A stretch of 64,000 nucleotides of DNA from an uncultured Colwellia sp. (GCA_913062815.1 CAJXWZ010000015.1:1-64000); one strand, 5' to 3'. Positions 6,918 to 16,342 are shown, counted from the first letter of the stretch. Translations and numbers: made by a program. The notes: generated from the sequence alone by a model not told the origin.

Positions 6918-7460
6918 CTAATTGGCAGGTTTTAAGGTGGTTGTTTCAATTAATAAAGACTCATCGCCACAGGTTAACCATAGCTGACCGTCTTGAATAC
7001 TACATTGAAATTCCATAGTTCTACTCAGTAATTTTACCAAGGCATCGGTGGTGCTTGTGGTAAATTGTTCAATACTAAGCTTTGAAAATTTATTTAGGGC
7101 ATTTTGTGATTGCGACCACCATGTTTCTACACTCGTGCCGTAACAATACAACTTAACTTTTTCAGCTTTGTTGCAGGCCTTTTTTATGCGCTTTTCGTCT
7201 ATTTGGCCAAGTTCAATCCATAATGCAATTTCATCACTATAATTTATTTGCCATATTGCCGCTTCTTCTTCATCGCTTACACCTTTGCCAAACTGTAAAT
7301 CTGCATGTGCATTTAATACAAAGCAAATTAAACGAACCATAAATCGCTGTACTGTTTCAGAAGGGTGTTGGGCTAGGGTGAGTTGCAGTGAATCGTAATA
7401 ATTACGATCCATATCCGCTAGCTCAATATTTGCTTTATAAATTGTTGCTTTTAACGCCAT
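6918..7460 (-). CDS. yaeQ: YaeQ family protein
   Basis: The 180-residue product matches the YaeQ family along its whole length: MALKATIYKANIELADMDR at the start, FMVRLICFVLNAH in the first third, the IWIELGQ-type strand (here ALWIELGQIDEKRI) and a C-terminal TTTLKP. YaeQ has a PD-(D/E)XK-like nuclease fold; the biological role is not settled. It lies 46 bases upstream of the M28 peptidase gene in the same direction, so the two may be co-transcribed. Confidence 0.92.
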   Translation of the reverse strand: MALKATIYKANIELADMDRNYYDSLQLTLAQHPSETVQRFMVRLICFVLNAHADLQFGKGVSDEEEAAIWQINYSDEIALWIELGQIDEKRIKKACNKAEKVKLYCYGTSVETWWSQSQNALNKFSKLSIEQFTTSTTDALVKLLSRTMEFQCSIQDGQLWLTCGDESLLIETTTLKPAN

Positions 7461-7638
7461 TAAAATACTGCCAAGGTTGTGTTAAGTCTTTCAAATAGAA
7501 GTAACAATGATAACAGTATGCGCAATGCTTACCAGTACATTTTTGCAATGAATAACTGAGATAATAGCGATAAATTGCATCAAGTGATAAACAGCTGCTA
7601 TGGTGATAATATCGAAAATATTTTTATGTGAGTTTATT

Positions 7639-8760
7639 ATGCCAATTCAATCTTTTATCCCGCCGCAACGTACCTTAATGGGGCCAGGTCCTTCAGATGT
7701 CAGCCCAAGAGTTTTATCTGCACTCGCTAGACCAACGGTTGGTCACCTCGACCCAACTTTTATTGGCATGATGGACGAGATTAAATCGCTTTTACAATAT
7801 GCCTTTCAAACCCAAAATACTTATACTTTAGCTATCTCTGCACCAGGCTCAGCAGGGATGGAAGCCTGTTTTGTCAATTTACTTACCCCTGAAGATACCG
7901 TGGTAGTGTGTCGTAATGGTGTTTTTGGTGCCCGCATGATTGAAAACGTACAACGCATTGGGGCGAAAGTAGTGGTGATTGAAGGTGAATGGGGCAGAGC
8001 AGTAGACCCTCAAGCACTAGAAGACACGCTAAAACAAACGCCACAAGCCAAGTTTGTCGCTTTTGTACATGCTGAAACCTCAACTGGCGCACTATCAGAC
8101 GCTAAAACCTTGTGTGAAATTGCAAGAAACCATCAATGTTTAACCATTGTTGATGCGGTAACCTCATTAGCAGGCGTTGAATTAAAAGTAGATGACTGGG
8201 GGATAGATGCGATTTATTCGGGCAGCCAAAAGTGTTTGTCTTGTGTACCTGGCATGTCACCAGTCAGTTTTAGCGACCAAGCAGCAGCGCTGATTAAAAA
8301 CCGTAAGAGCACTGTGCAAAGCTGGTTTTTAGATCAATCTCTAGTCATGGATTATTGGTCAGGGCAGGGTAAACGCAGTTATCATCATACGGCGCCAGTA
8401 AATTCACTCTATGCATTACATGAATCGCTGGTTATGCTTCAAAATGAAGGATTGGAAAACAGTTGGGCACGTCATCGTGCACAACATAATAAACTCGCAT
8501 CAGGTTTTGCTGATTTAGGACTAGAATTTATTGTGCCAGCTCAAGAACGTCTACCACAGCTTAATGCCGTTCATATTCCACAAGGTATTGATGATGCTAA
8601 AGTACGCCAATATTTATTAAATGAATATAATTTGGAAATAGGCGCAGGTTTAGGAGGGTTTTCTGGCACTGCGTGGCGTATTGGATTAATGGGGTATGCC
8701 GCACGCAGTGAAAATGTTGCCTTGTGTTTAGCGGCACTGAAAGACGCATTAAACCAATAA
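7639..8760 (+). CDS. Class V PLP aminotransferase (alanine/serine-glyoxylate type)
   Basis: A 373-residue PLP-dependent aminotransferase of the alanine-glyoxylate/serine-glyoxylate group. MGPGPSDVSPRVL at the start is the substrate-loop signature, GSAGMEA binds the cofactor phosphate, IVDAVTSLAG contains the pyridine-binding Asp, and the Schiff-base lysine is in SGSQKCL near residue 200. Family members transfer amino groups to glyoxylate to make glycine. Since a purine-degradation cluster that produces glyoxylate lies 26 kb away, a role as glyoxylate aminotransferase, or even as the ureidoglycine-glyoxylate enzyme PucG, is possible but unproven. The ATG at 7639 (MPIQSF) is preferred over the upstream in-frame start at 7600, because the family signature begins a few residues later. 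Confidence 0.85.
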   Translation: MPIQSFIPPQRTLMGPGPSDVSPRVLSALARPTVGHLDPTFIGMMDEIKSLLQYAFQTQNTYTLAISAPGSAGMEACFVNLLTPEDTVVVCRNGVFGARMIENVQRIGAKVVVIEGEWGRAVDPQALEDTLKQTPQAKFVAFVHAETSTGALSDAKTLCEIARNHQCLTIVDAVTSLAGVELKVDDWGIDAIYSGSQKCLSCVPGMSPVSFSDQAAALIKNRKSTVQSWFLDQSLVMDYWSGQGKRSYHHTAPVNSLYALHESLVMLQNEGLENSWARHRAQHNKLASGFADLGLEFIVPAQERLPQLNAVHIPQGIDDAKVRQYLLNEYNLEIGAGLGGFSGTAWRIGLMGYAARSENVALCLAALKDALNQ

Positions 8761-8774
8761 ACGTCCTAAATTAA

Positions 8775-9194
8775 CTACCAAGCACCTGTATTAGCCATGC
8801 TCAACCATGGCTCTTGCGGTGCCAACGGTTTGTCTTTTTGTAACAACTCTATAGATATATTATCCGGCGATTTTACAAACGCCATTTTGCCACAACGTGG
8901 CGGGCGGTTTATCACTACACCATTGTCTTGTAAGTGTTGACAGGTCTGGTATATATCATCTACTTCAAAAGCCAAATGCCCAAAGTTTCTACCACTTTGA
9001 TATTCAGGCTCGCTTTCCCAATTGTAAGTTAGCTCTACCTCTGCTTCACCTGCTTTGGCAGCTAAAAAAATTAAGGTGAATTTACCTTCGGGAACTTCAT
9101 GTCGTCTGGTTTCAATTAAACCAAGCTTATCGATATAAAAATCGAGTGATTCATCAATATCGCGGATGCGAACCATAGTATGTAAAAATTTCAT
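8775..9194 (-). CDS. gloA: Glyoxalase I (lactoylglutathione lyase)
   Basis: The 139-residue product matches short bacterial GloA: MKFLHTMVRIRDIDESLDFY at the start, the ETRRHEVPEGKFTL strand region, the VELTYN motif with a metal Glu, and GHLAFEVDDI with a metal His. It isomerises the hemithioacetal of methylglyoxal and glutathione to S-lactoylglutathione, detoxifying methylglyoxal in the cytoplasm. The frame is open 13 codons further upstream (to 9233), but GloA proteins begin at MxFLHTM, so 9194 is chosen. It converges on the aminotransferase gene, 14 bases apart. Confidence 0.93.
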   Translation of the reverse strand: MKFLHTMVRIRDIDESLDFYIDKLGLIETRRHEVPEGKFTLIFLAAKAGEAEVELTYNWESEPEYQSGRNFGHLAFEVDDIYQTCQHLQDNGVVINRPPRCGKMAFVKSPDNISIELLQKDKPLAPQEPWLSMANTGAW

Positions 9195-9398
9195 TAGTTT
9201 CCTTTGTTCAGGCTTTCCTGAGACGGTCATCATCTAAGTTTTGAGATAATAGCATTAATAAGTTAGCCATTTGAAATAATGTATATTACTTTTTATAAAA
9301 CGTAAAAACCTGAAAATGTTGAGTTATTACGTTTGTAAGTCTGATTAACATTACTCTTTGATTTCAAAATGCATTTTCTTTTACATGTTGTTATTAGT

Positions 9399-9428
9399 TT
9401 GTTAACGTGAATTTAATAATAGTATAAT
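9399..9428 (+). promoter_or_regulatory. Probable promoter of the DUF885 gene
   Basis: TTGTTA, 18 bases, TATAAT, ending 57 bases before the start codon at 9485. It is the best sigma-70-like match in the 250 bp gap after gloA. Confidence 0.5.
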
Positions 9429-9484
9429 GCAACTTATAAGCTTATGGCTTTAAGAGTTAATAAACACAATCATTAGAGGGTATT

Positions 9485-11311
9485 ATGGTTAAGAAAATAT
9501 TTAAATGGCTTGGAATATTATTACTAACCGTAATAGTAATTGGTGGTAGTTTTGCCGCTTATGAATGGAATGCTGATAAGCCTATGCGATTTCGATCTTT
9601 TGTCGATCGAGAAGTATTAAAAATGGCCTTTGAAAGTCCAGAAACACTAACTTCTTTGGGTTTCTTGGAGTCAATGGGCATTACAGGGCATAACGCTAAA
9701 CTTGATGATGCAAGTCTTGCTAAAGCAGATGAGTTATTTGTTAAAGTAAAGAATATCCATAATACAATCAATTCATACGAGAATGACAGCTTAAGTGAGG
9801 CCGATCTTCTTTCAAAAGAAATTGCGCTATATTTATTGAACTTTGCCAAGGACTCTGAAAAGTTTCGGTATCATAATTACCCCGTAAATCAATTGTTTGG
9901 TATTCAAAATGGTTACCCGAGTTTTATGGAAGCTCAGCACCAAATTAATAGTGTTGACGATGTTGAGAACTATTTGTCACGTTTAGCATTGGTTAAAGCT
10001 AAATTCACTCAAGCGCTTGAAGGATTAAAGTTAAGAGAAGAGAAAGGCATTATTCCTCCCTTATTTGTTATTGAGCGTGTGCTTGACGAAATGAACACGT
10101 TTGTAGATAAGCCAATCGAAGAAAATATTCTATATGTGTCGTTAGCGAAAAAAATGACCGACAATGAAGAAATTAGTGACGCTGAGCAAGTTGATTTACT
10201 CGCTAAAGCGAAAAGTAATATTAATGATTTTGTGCATCCAGCCTACAAATTATTTATTGAATATTTTATTGGACTAAAATCAAAAGCGACAATTGACGAC
10301 GGCTTCTGGCGCCTACCCAACGGTGAGGAAGCTTATGCAAGTTCGTTAAAGTTTTTCACTACAACAGATTACACACCTCAATATATCCACGAAATAGGTT
10401 TAGAGGAAGTAAACCGTATTCAGACAGAAATAATGACGATTCTTGAGAATCAAAACTATGATGTTAGTCAGGGCTTTACTGTAGCGATAGATAGCTTAGC
10501 CGCAGATGAAAGCTTTTATTATGAAGACAGTGATGAAGGTAGAGCACAAATCTTGGCTGATTATCAGAAAATACTTGATGAAATAGATGCCGGTTTAGAC
10601 TCTGCCTTTAGGGTGAGACCTAAGGCTGGAATGGAAGTGGTAAGAATTCCTGAGTTTAAAGAAAAAACTGCGCCAGGCGCTTATTATCAGCAACCGGCTA
10701 TAGATGGCAGTCGACCGGGTAGATTTTTCGCGAACTTATACGATATTAAAGCAACACCAAAATATTCGATGCGCACCTTGGCTTACCATGAAGGTATTCC
10801 GGGGCATCACTTTCAAATTGCTGTTGCTATGGAACTAGAGGGCTTGCCACTGTTTAGAAAGTTTTCTCCTTTTACTGCCTATGTAGAAGGGTGGGCCTTG
10901 TATAGTGAATACCTTGCATGGGAAATGGGCTTTCAAGACGACCCGTTTGATAATATTGGGCGTTTACAAGCCGAGCTGTTTAGAGCTGTTAGGTTAGTGG
11001 TTGATACCGGCATTCATTATAAAAAATGGACCCGAGAGTACGCTATCGATTACATGAAAATGAATACCGGTATGGCTCAATCAGATGTTGTTTCTGAGAT
11101 TGAACGCTACATCGTTTTGCCTGGTCAAGCTACTTCTTATAAAGTTGGCATGATGAAGCTACTAGAATTGAGAGAAAAAGCAAAACTTGCACTGGGAGAG
11201 AAGTTTGATTTACGAGACTTTCATGATGTTGTATTAAAAAATGGTGCGGTTCCTCTAAATATTCTGGAACGTTTCATAGATGACTATATTGCTGATACAT
11301 TGGCAAAGTAG
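9485..11311 (+). CDS. DUF885 family protein, membrane-anchored probable metallopeptidase
   Basis: A 608-residue protein with an N-terminal membrane anchor (about residues 6-26) and a long helical body typical of DUF885. The family's zinc signature HEGIPGHHFQ lies at about residues 435-444, and a downstream AYVEGWALYSE supplies the second conserved Glu. DUF885 proteins resemble M32-like or neutral zinc peptidases; substrates are mostly unknown. The N-terminal anchor with a positive start (MVKKIFKW) suggests the body faces the periplasm or that it is a lipid-free exported protein. It has its own promoter and is followed by an intrinsic terminator. Confidence 0.88.
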   Translation: MVKKIFKWLGILLLTVIVIGGSFAAYEWNADKPMRFRSFVDREVLKMAFESPETLTSLGFLESMGITGHNAKLDDASLAKADELFVKVKNIHNTINSYENDSLSEADLLSKEIALYLLNFAKDSEKFRYHNYPVNQLFGIQNGYPSFMEAQHQINSVDDVENYLSRLALVKAKFTQALEGLKLREEKGIIPPLFVIERVLDEMNTFVDKPIEENILYVSLAKKMTDNEEISDAEQVDLLAKAKSNINDFVHPAYKLFIEYFIGLKSKATIDDGFWRLPNGEEAYASSLKFFTTTDYTPQYIHEIGLEEVNRIQTEIMTILENQNYDVSQGFTVAIDSLAADESFYYEDSDEGRAQILADYQKILDEIDAGLDSAFRVRPKAGMEVVRIPEFKEKTAPGAYYQQPAIDGSRPGRFFANLYDIKATPKYSMRTLAYHEGIPGHHFQIAVAMELEGLPLFRKFSPFTAYVEGWALYSEYLAWEMGFQDDPFDNIGRLQAELFRAVRLVVDTGIHYKKWTREYAIDYMKMNTGMAQSDVVSEIERYIVLPGQATSYKVGMMKLLELREKAKLALGEKFDLRDFHDVVLKNGAVPLNILERFIDDYIADTLAK

Positions 11312-11347
11312 TTATCCAATTATTTATACTTTGAAGATTTATTATTG

Positions 11348-11370
11348 AAAGGCCAATTATTGGCCTTTTT
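11348..11370 (+). terminator. Intrinsic terminator after the DUF885 gene
   Basis: AAAGGCCAA-TTA-TTGGCCTTT hairpin followed by T's. It is symmetrical enough to serve the converging gene at 11405-11800 as well. Confidence 0.85.
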
Positions 11371-11404
11371 ATTTGGGCTTGTGTATTTGATGAGTTCAAC
11401 AATA

Positions 11405-11800
11405 TTACGCTCTGTTTTTATGCGACAATCTATAGTGTCGAATAACTAATACACAGACTAACGGAACCGTTGTAAAACTTATTATTGAAAACCAAATAGG
11501 GTACGAGATACCTATTTGGTTAATGCCTGTTATGATTAAAATAATAGCTCCAACCGTAGCAACATAGCGTTTACGATTAGACTTGGCTATATAGCAAGAT
11601 ATAAAGCCTGAAACTGAAGTGGCAACCAACAAACCGACAAGCGGTATAAGTAAAGCGGAAATTGGCATGTCTTTTAGTTGATATGTTTCCGTTGGCCTTG
11701 TAAATAAACTCAACCATATAAACTCTACAATGCCTAATATGATAGCGATGGAAATTATTCCGGCGATATATGCCAATAAAGGTCTGATCATTTGTTTCAT
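11405..11800 (-). CDS. Small multi-pass membrane protein
   Basis: A 131-residue protein with four predicted membrane segments (about residues 5-28, 44-66, 75-94 and 98-117) and a basic C-terminus. I do not recognise the family. The frame continues 26 codons upstream into the end of the preceding gene, but the ATG at 11800 (MKQMIRPLL) follows an AGGAAACA-like ribosome-binding site and begins just before the first membrane helix. It lies 16 bases downstream of the lipase-like gene and is probably co-transcribed with it. Confidence 0.7.
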   Translation of the reverse strand: MKQMIRPLLAYIAGIISIAIILGIVEFIWLSLFTRPTETYQLKDMPISALLIPLVGLLVATSVSGFISCYIAKSNRKRYVATVGAIILIITGINQIGISYPIWFSIISFTTVPLVCVLVIRHYRLSHKNRA

Positions 11801-11816
11801 GTTGTTTCCTAAAGTT

Positions 11817-12608
11817 TTAATGTTGTTGTTGATAAAAGCTACCGTTTTGTAAGAAGTAAACGGTTTGTTGCATCGCAATTGGCAATTTTCGTATTCTAAA
11901 ATGTTTTTCAGGCACCACTAAGAAATCAGCCATACCGTCAACTTTTGTATTTTCTAGCGAGATCACGCCATCATTTTCACTGTTGATGAACCAAGAGGTT
12001 ATCCAGTTTGTACTATGGTTTCCGGCGATCACGCCTAGCTTGAAATCAACCCGTCCTAATTTTTTCACCCAGCTATTTTTTTTTGCGCTGAGTTGCTTTC
12101 CTGATGGTCCTAGCCAATCTTCTGAAATTGAAATCGCTACATCACTAAGTTTGCTGCCTTGATTAGGCGGACTTAACATCACTACTTTACCTAAATTTTG
12201 CACTGATTGGTTGCTTAAGTAATATCTAACCAAAATCCCCCCCATTGAATGGGTAACAAAATGGATAGTCTCTACTGGCCTTTTAGCTGCTATGGCATTT
12301 ACAACAGGCTGTAAGTGTTTTATCACCAGTTCTTCGATAGGATATTCATCTGAAGGGTAACTGATGTTATAAACCTTGAATCCTTTGGCTGCTAAATAAT
12401 CTTCCATTGGTTCCATTGCTGTACTGTCGCGCCATAGCCCATGAAGTAAAACCACCGAATTGCCTGATTTACTCGTCACAAGGTGAGTATCAATGTTGTT
12501 TAAGGAAGGTGGTTGTTGTGCACAACCTATGACCAATACCGGCAGTATTGATGAATATATATACAGGCGGATGGTTTTAATAAAATTTTTTATATTTGAA
12601 AAATACAT
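11817..12608 (-). CDS. Alpha/beta hydrolase, lipase-like lipoprotein
   Basis: A 263-residue protein with the alpha/beta hydrolase core: oxyanion strand VVLLHGLW near residue 54, nucleophile elbow THSMGG (Ser near residue 120), an Asp in NDGVIS near residue 213, and a His in EKHFRI near residue 234 completing the triad. The N-terminus contains a hydrophobic stretch ending VIGCAQQ, a plausible lipobox, so the enzyme is probably a lipoprotein. The fold resembles triacylglycerol lipase and PGAP1-like esterases. The substrate is unknown. The membrane-protein gene at 11405-11800 follows closely, and the CPBP protease gene is 23 bases upstream in the same direction, suggesting a three-gene unit. Confidence 0.85.
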   Translation of the reverse strand: MYFSNIKNFIKTIRLYIYSSILPVLVIGCAQQPPSLNNIDTHLVTSKSGNSVVLLHGLWRDSTAMEPMEDYLAAKGFKVYNISYPSDEYPIEELVIKHLQPVVNAIAAKRPVETIHFVTHSMGGILVRYYLSNQSVQNLGKVVMLSPPNQGSKLSDVAISISEDWLGPSGKQLSAKKNSWVKKLGRVDFKLGVIAGNHSTNWITSWFINSENDGVISLENTKVDGMADFLVVPEKHFRIRKLPIAMQQTVYFLQNGSFYQQQH

Positions 12609-12631
12609 CAGTCAATACCTTACAATTGTTA

Positions 12632-13348
12632 TTAATTACTGAGGGAAGTCGAAATAAAACCGAGTGTATTCCCTGCACAATGGGCAATAATGCAAGGCCA
12701 TAAATTTCGCTTAGTTAAGAGGTAACCGAAACCGAAAACTAACCCGGCAATTGCAGAGCTAACCATTCCGGCAGGTCCTTTCCAAAAATGTAATGCACCA
12801 AAAATTATCGCTGATATCACAGCAGCTAGAATCCAAGCAACTTTCCCCGAGCCTAATTTCAATGCAATATACCTAAGCAATAGCCCTCTAATTAACACTT
12901 CTTCTCCAATGACCGCTAACCACATTAATGGTAACAAGGAAATTGTTAATATAAGGTTCCCCACTAAGGGATTCGCTCTTTGAAGAATGTTTTGCTCAGG
13001 AAGTAACTGTAAAATGGGTTGTGTGAGAAAGGCGCTGCCAATTCGAATAACTAAAATGAACATTGCCCACTTTACGACCCACAGAAAAACATTGTTGATA
13101 CCGTCATTCTGTTTAGGAAATGACAGCCCTATTTTTGGGTTAGTGCCGCCATTAAACCAATACGCGATGAGTAACGATAGTGATAATATAAAGAATGGAA
13201 TGGTTTTACCCACAACAGGTAAAAAGTCATAGAAATGACTGTACGATTCTGACTCTCTTATTGCCAGTAACAAAGCAAATAGAGCAAAGGCAAAAAAATA
13301 TAATGAGCTAGGTTTTTTAATATAGAGTTCTATTTGTTTCAAAGACAT
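12632..13348 (-). CDS. CPBP family intramembrane metalloprotease (CAAX/Abi)
   Basis: A protein of about 238 residues with six to seven membrane segments and the CPBP motifs: EEVLIRG (paired Glu and Arg), FGALHF (metal His), and the final AHCAGN (metal His and Asn). Relatives include eukaryotic CAAX prenyl proteases and bacteriocin self-immunity proteins. The start is uncertain: in-frame ATGs exist at 13375, 13360 and 13348, and MSLKQIELYI at 13348 is chosen because an AAGGGA motif precedes it. It heads a probable operon with the lipase-like lipoprotein. Confidence 0.88.
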   Translation of the reverse strand: MSLKQIELYIKKPSSLYFFAFALFALLLAIRESESYSHFYDFLPVVGKTIPFFILSLSLLIAYWFNGGTNPKIGLSFPKQNDGINNVFLWVVKWAMFILVIRIGSAFLTQPILQLLPEQNILQRANPLVGNLILTISLLPLMWLAVIGEEVLIRGLLLRYIALKLGSGKVAWILAAVISAIIFGALHFWKGPAGMVSSAIAGLVFGFGYLLTKRNLWPCIIAHCAGNTLGFISTSLSN

Positions 13349-13375
13349 CACCAGTATCATCCCTTTTAACAGCAT

Positions 13376-13785
13376 AATTTGTTAAGGAGCTTCTGCTACT
13401 ACAACTTAAAAGAGGTAGCATATTGATACTTGCGCACATAATTGTCAATAAATAATTATCGATAAACGATAAAAAATAAATGCAAAAGGTGTATATTAAT
13501 GTTTTTATTCATAAATAATAAAAGTAAATGAATGAAAAATGAGGCAATAAAAAAATAGCTAGTAGGGAAATTAAAAGTGCTTATACCAAATAAGTTCAAG
13601 CAGCAGGAGTTAGCTGGAATTAGAAACGTTTTGAGGCAAGGAGTTGATGAGAATGGTTATTCTGGAGAATAGGCTACTGAGTTATCTAAGGCGTTATTTC
13701 GATTAGTGCTCTTGTCAAAATCAATAATTCGGCATTTAAGTTTTTTAACTACTCGCAGACTAAGAAAGAGCTTGATCACATAATA
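13376..13785. other. Gene-free 410 bp stretch between CPBP and Xre genes
   Basis: No frame with coding character is seen. The left part holds the CPBP promoter region, with an inverted repeat TTATCG-N5-CGATAA at 13456-13472 that could be a regulator site. The right part (about 13540-13760) has a different texture, with short runs such as TTATACCAAATAAG, and may be a remnant of a dispersed repeat. Confidence 0.5.
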
Positions 13786-13992
13786 TTAATCTTCAGCAAA
13801 TAAAAGAATATCGCCAGGAGTACATTCTAACGCAGAACAAATTGCATTTAGCGTCGAGAAACGAATAGCTTTGGCTTTTCCTGTTTTTAAAACAGATAAA
13901 TTTTGAGGGGTTATACCAATGGTTGATGCTAAGTCATTTAACTTCATTTTTCGTTTAGCTAGCATGACATCCAGTTCTATTATAATAGCCAT
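13786..13992 (-). CDS. Xre-family HTH transcription regulator (HTH_26 type)
   Basis: A 68-residue protein that is almost entirely one Cro/C1-type helix-turn-helix: MLAKRKMKLNDLASTIGIT followed by the recognition helix NLSVLKTGK and the family ending ICSALECTPGDIL. This single-domain YozG-like type is frequently paired with DUF2975 membrane proteins, as here: its ATG overlaps the stop codon of the DUF2975 gene (TAATG), so translation is probably coupled. The likely role is control of its own operon; a target beyond that is unknown. Confidence 0.92.
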   Translation of the reverse strand: MAIIIELDVMLAKRKMKLNDLASTIGITPQNLSVLKTGKAKAIRFSTLNAICSALECTPGDILLFAED

Positions 13993-14564
13993 TAAATAAC
14001 TAGTTCCTGCTCTTGATTCAATTTCATTGCTTCTGCCATTATCCAGGCAATAACGTAAATCACAACCCCTAACATTAGGCGTATTAATTCAGAAGAGCCA
14101 AAACTGAAGTGGTATTGCAAAGAGTCAGAAAGGGCCAACATACGAATGATAAAAACTACAATTAAGGGATATATAATGCTGAGTCCAACCCATAGCATCA
14201 AAACCCGTCCCATGTTTCTAATACAATTAATATTTGAAGCGGTAAATATAAAACCTCTCATGTACAAGCCAAATAGTTTAAATAACAAGAAATATAAGAA
14301 GGAATAAACAATAATATCAACGCTGCCCAGTATAATCGTGCTGTCAAATCCTTCCTCTTTTAATACTGGCGCTAAATTCTTTCCTGTACCATCAAACTCT
14401 ACGATTGAGGAATAAATAGAACCACCTAACTCAATATCTAATAAACGTGATGAACAGATTTTATCAGACAAAAGTATGGTTAACGCAAAGCTCGCTATAT
14501 GAATAAAAGCCAAAAAAAGAATGAGATAACGAACATATTTGGATACTTTTTTAATTTTATGCAT
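13992..14564 (-). CDS. DUF2975 family membrane protein
   Basis: A 190-residue protein with four membrane segments (about residues 12-32, 72-98, 115-140 and 155-175) and the layout of DUF2975, including a short motif after the second helix (LFKLFGLYMRGFIFT) typical of the family. Function is not established. Family members sit next to small Xre regulators, and the pair may form a sensing module in which the membrane protein modulates the regulator; this is inference. The stop codon overlaps the start of the regulator gene. Confidence 0.82.
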   Translation of the reverse strand: MHKIKKVSKYVRYLILFLAFIHIASFALTILLSDKICSSRLLDIELGGSIYSSIVEFDGTGKNLAPVLKEEGFDSTIILGSVDIIVYSFLYFLLFKLFGLYMRGFIFTASNINCIRNMGRVLMLWVGLSIIYPLIVVFIIRMLALSDSLQYHFSFGSSELIRLMLGVVIYVIAWIMAEAMKLNQEQELVI

Positions 14565-14814
14565 TGCTAACTCATGATGAATCTATTTAGGGAGTATAAT
14601 ACCAGTAATCATTCTTATAATCATTTTGCTTTTGCCGATTAGCAATTATAATTTAATGTTTAACGAGAGTGTTTTTAAATTTAGAGATTTGAATTTGAAA
14701 AATTCAAATTCAAGAGGACCTTCAGAATGCGCGCATAGACTAATTTGTCTGTTAGTAAACATTTGAAAGTGAATAGTAAGGAGTTTAAGTAATTAATATT
14801 GTATTGATAGTCAG

Positions 14815-15474
14815 CTACTCTGTCTTCTCTTTAAAATCACACAAGTCTTCAATAATACAAGAGCCGCATTTTGGTTTACGTGCAGTACAAGTATATCGAC
14901 CATGTAAAATAAACCAGTGATGTAAATTGAACATAAACTCTTTTTTATTCGGCGTGTTTTTAATGATGGATTGTTCTGTTTGCTCAACTGTTTTACCTTT
15001 GGCATAACCAGTTCTATTAGCAAGACGTTGAATATGGGTATCCACCGCTAAAAAGTAGTTACCTTCATTATCTTTTAACCAACCAAAAGCGGTATTTAGG
15101 ACAACGTTGGCAGTTTTTCGACCTACACCAGGCAATGCTTCAAGAGCAGCTCTATTTTCGGGTACTTCACCACCATGAAGTTCAACTAACATTTGGCAAG
15201 TTTTTAGGGTGTTTTTAGCTTTGGTGTTAAATAGCCCTATAGTTTTAACGTAAGAAATTAGACCCTCAAGGCCTAAATCGAGTATAGCTTGTGGCGTGTT
15301 TGCAACAGGGTAAAGCTTAGCGGTTGCTTTATTTACTCCAACATCGGTTGCTTGAGCGGAAAGTAGCACTGCAATAAGTAACTCAAAGGGAGAGGTAAAA
15401 TTTAACTCAGTTGTCGGATTAGGATTATCATCACGTAACCGCGTTAGCATCTCTATTCGTTTCTCTTTATTCAT
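14815..15474 (-). CDS. nth: Endonuclease III
   Basis: This 219-residue DNA glycosylase/AP lyase removes oxidised pyrimidines in base-excision repair. It aligns end to end with E. coli Nth: MNKEKRIEMLTRLR start, helix-hairpin-helix LPGVGRKTAN, the catalytic Lys in that loop, catalytic Asp in VDTHIQR, and the C-terminal [4Fe-4S] cysteines (C-x6-C-x2-C-x5-C in CTARKPKCGSCIIEDLC). There is a short insert after NTAFGW (LKDNEGNYF) compared with E. coli. It is the last gene of the rsx operon, 73 bases after rsxE, a very common arrangement in gammaproteobacteria. Confidence 0.97.
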   Translation of the reverse strand: MNKEKRIEMLTRLRDDNPNPTTELNFTSPFELLIAVLLSAQATDVGVNKATAKLYPVANTPQAILDLGLEGLISYVKTIGLFNTKAKNTLKTCQMLVELHGGEVPENRAALEALPGVGRKTANVVLNTAFGWLKDNEGNYFLAVDTHIQRLANRTGYAKGKTVEQTEQSIIKNTPNKKEFMFNLHHWFILHGRYTCTARKPKCGSCIIEDLCDFKEKTE

Positions 15475-15547
15475 TATTATTCTTCACTATTTTTAGGCAA
15501 AATAAATTACCTATTCAGGACATTTTTTAGCGAATATAAGGCAAAGT

Positions 15548-16342
15548 TTAAGAATCAAAATTAACTCTGACTCTTTCTATGGTTTGCTCATTAACCTTAG
15601 GCTGACGTTGTTTTACATAGTTATCAATGGCATTTTTCAGAGCGATAAGAAAACCCATGACTATGAAGGCACCGGGTGGAAGAATAGCCAGTAAAAATTG
15701 GCTATCAAGTTGGTAAACTTCTATGCGTAATACGCTTGCCCAATCACCCAACAGCAAGTTAGCGCCATCAAATAAGGTGCCTTGACCCAATATTTCTCTA
15801 ATGGCACCTAGTACTAACAATACCAAAGCGAAACCTAAGCCCATCATTAAGCCATCAAATGTTGCCTGTTTAATTGGGTTTTTAGACGCATACGCTTCGG
15901 CCCGACCAATAATCGCGCAGTTAGTAACAATTAAGGGCAAAAAGATGCCTAATGATTGATAAATACCAAAAGTATAAGCATTCATTAATAACTGTACACA
16001 AGTAACAAAAGCGGCAATGATCAATACAAAAATAGGAATACGAACTTCTTTAGGTACCCATTGACGAATTGCGGAAACAGTCGCATTAGAGCATACCAAT
16101 ACTAGTAACGTAGCTAACCCTAAACCTAGGGCATTAGTTACCGTTGCAGTAACAGCAAGTAATGGGCAAAGACCTAGTAATTGCACTAAACCAGGGTTGT
16201 TTTTCCACAAACCTTGAATAGCTAATTCTTTAAATTCAGCTTTGAATGCTTGTTTAGCTAGCGCTTTTTCTTCGGCTTGTGCAACTGAGTCAGCGTCAAT
16301 TTCAGGAGAGCTATCACTAATTCCTTGATTATCACTCATCAT
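15548..16342 (-). CDS. rsxE: Rsx/Rnf electron transport complex subunit E
   Basis: The 264-residue integral membrane subunit E of the Rnf/Rsx complex. It has six membrane helices and the family segments [22 protein letters not shown] near residue 40 (with the conserved Cys) and [15 protein letters not shown] near residue 138. With RsxA it forms the related antiporter-like pair thought to carry ions and a [2Fe-2S] centre. It is somewhat longer than E. coli RsxE because of an acidic N-terminal tail of about 30 residues and a C-terminal extension. It overlaps rsxG by 11 bases. Confidence 0.96.
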   Translation of the reverse strand: MMSDNQGISDSSPEIDADSVAQAEEKALAKQAFKAEFKELAIQGLWKNNPGLVQLLGLCPLLAVTATVTNALGLGLATLLVLVCSNATVSAIRQWVPKEVRIPIFVLIIAAFVTCVQLLMNAYTFGIYQSLGIFLPLIVTNCAIIGRAEAYASKNPIKQATFDGLMMGLGFALVLLVLGAIREILGQGTLFDGANLLLGDWASVLRIEVYQLDSQFLLAILPPGAFIVMGFLIALKNAIDNYVKQRQPKVNEQTIERVRVNFDS

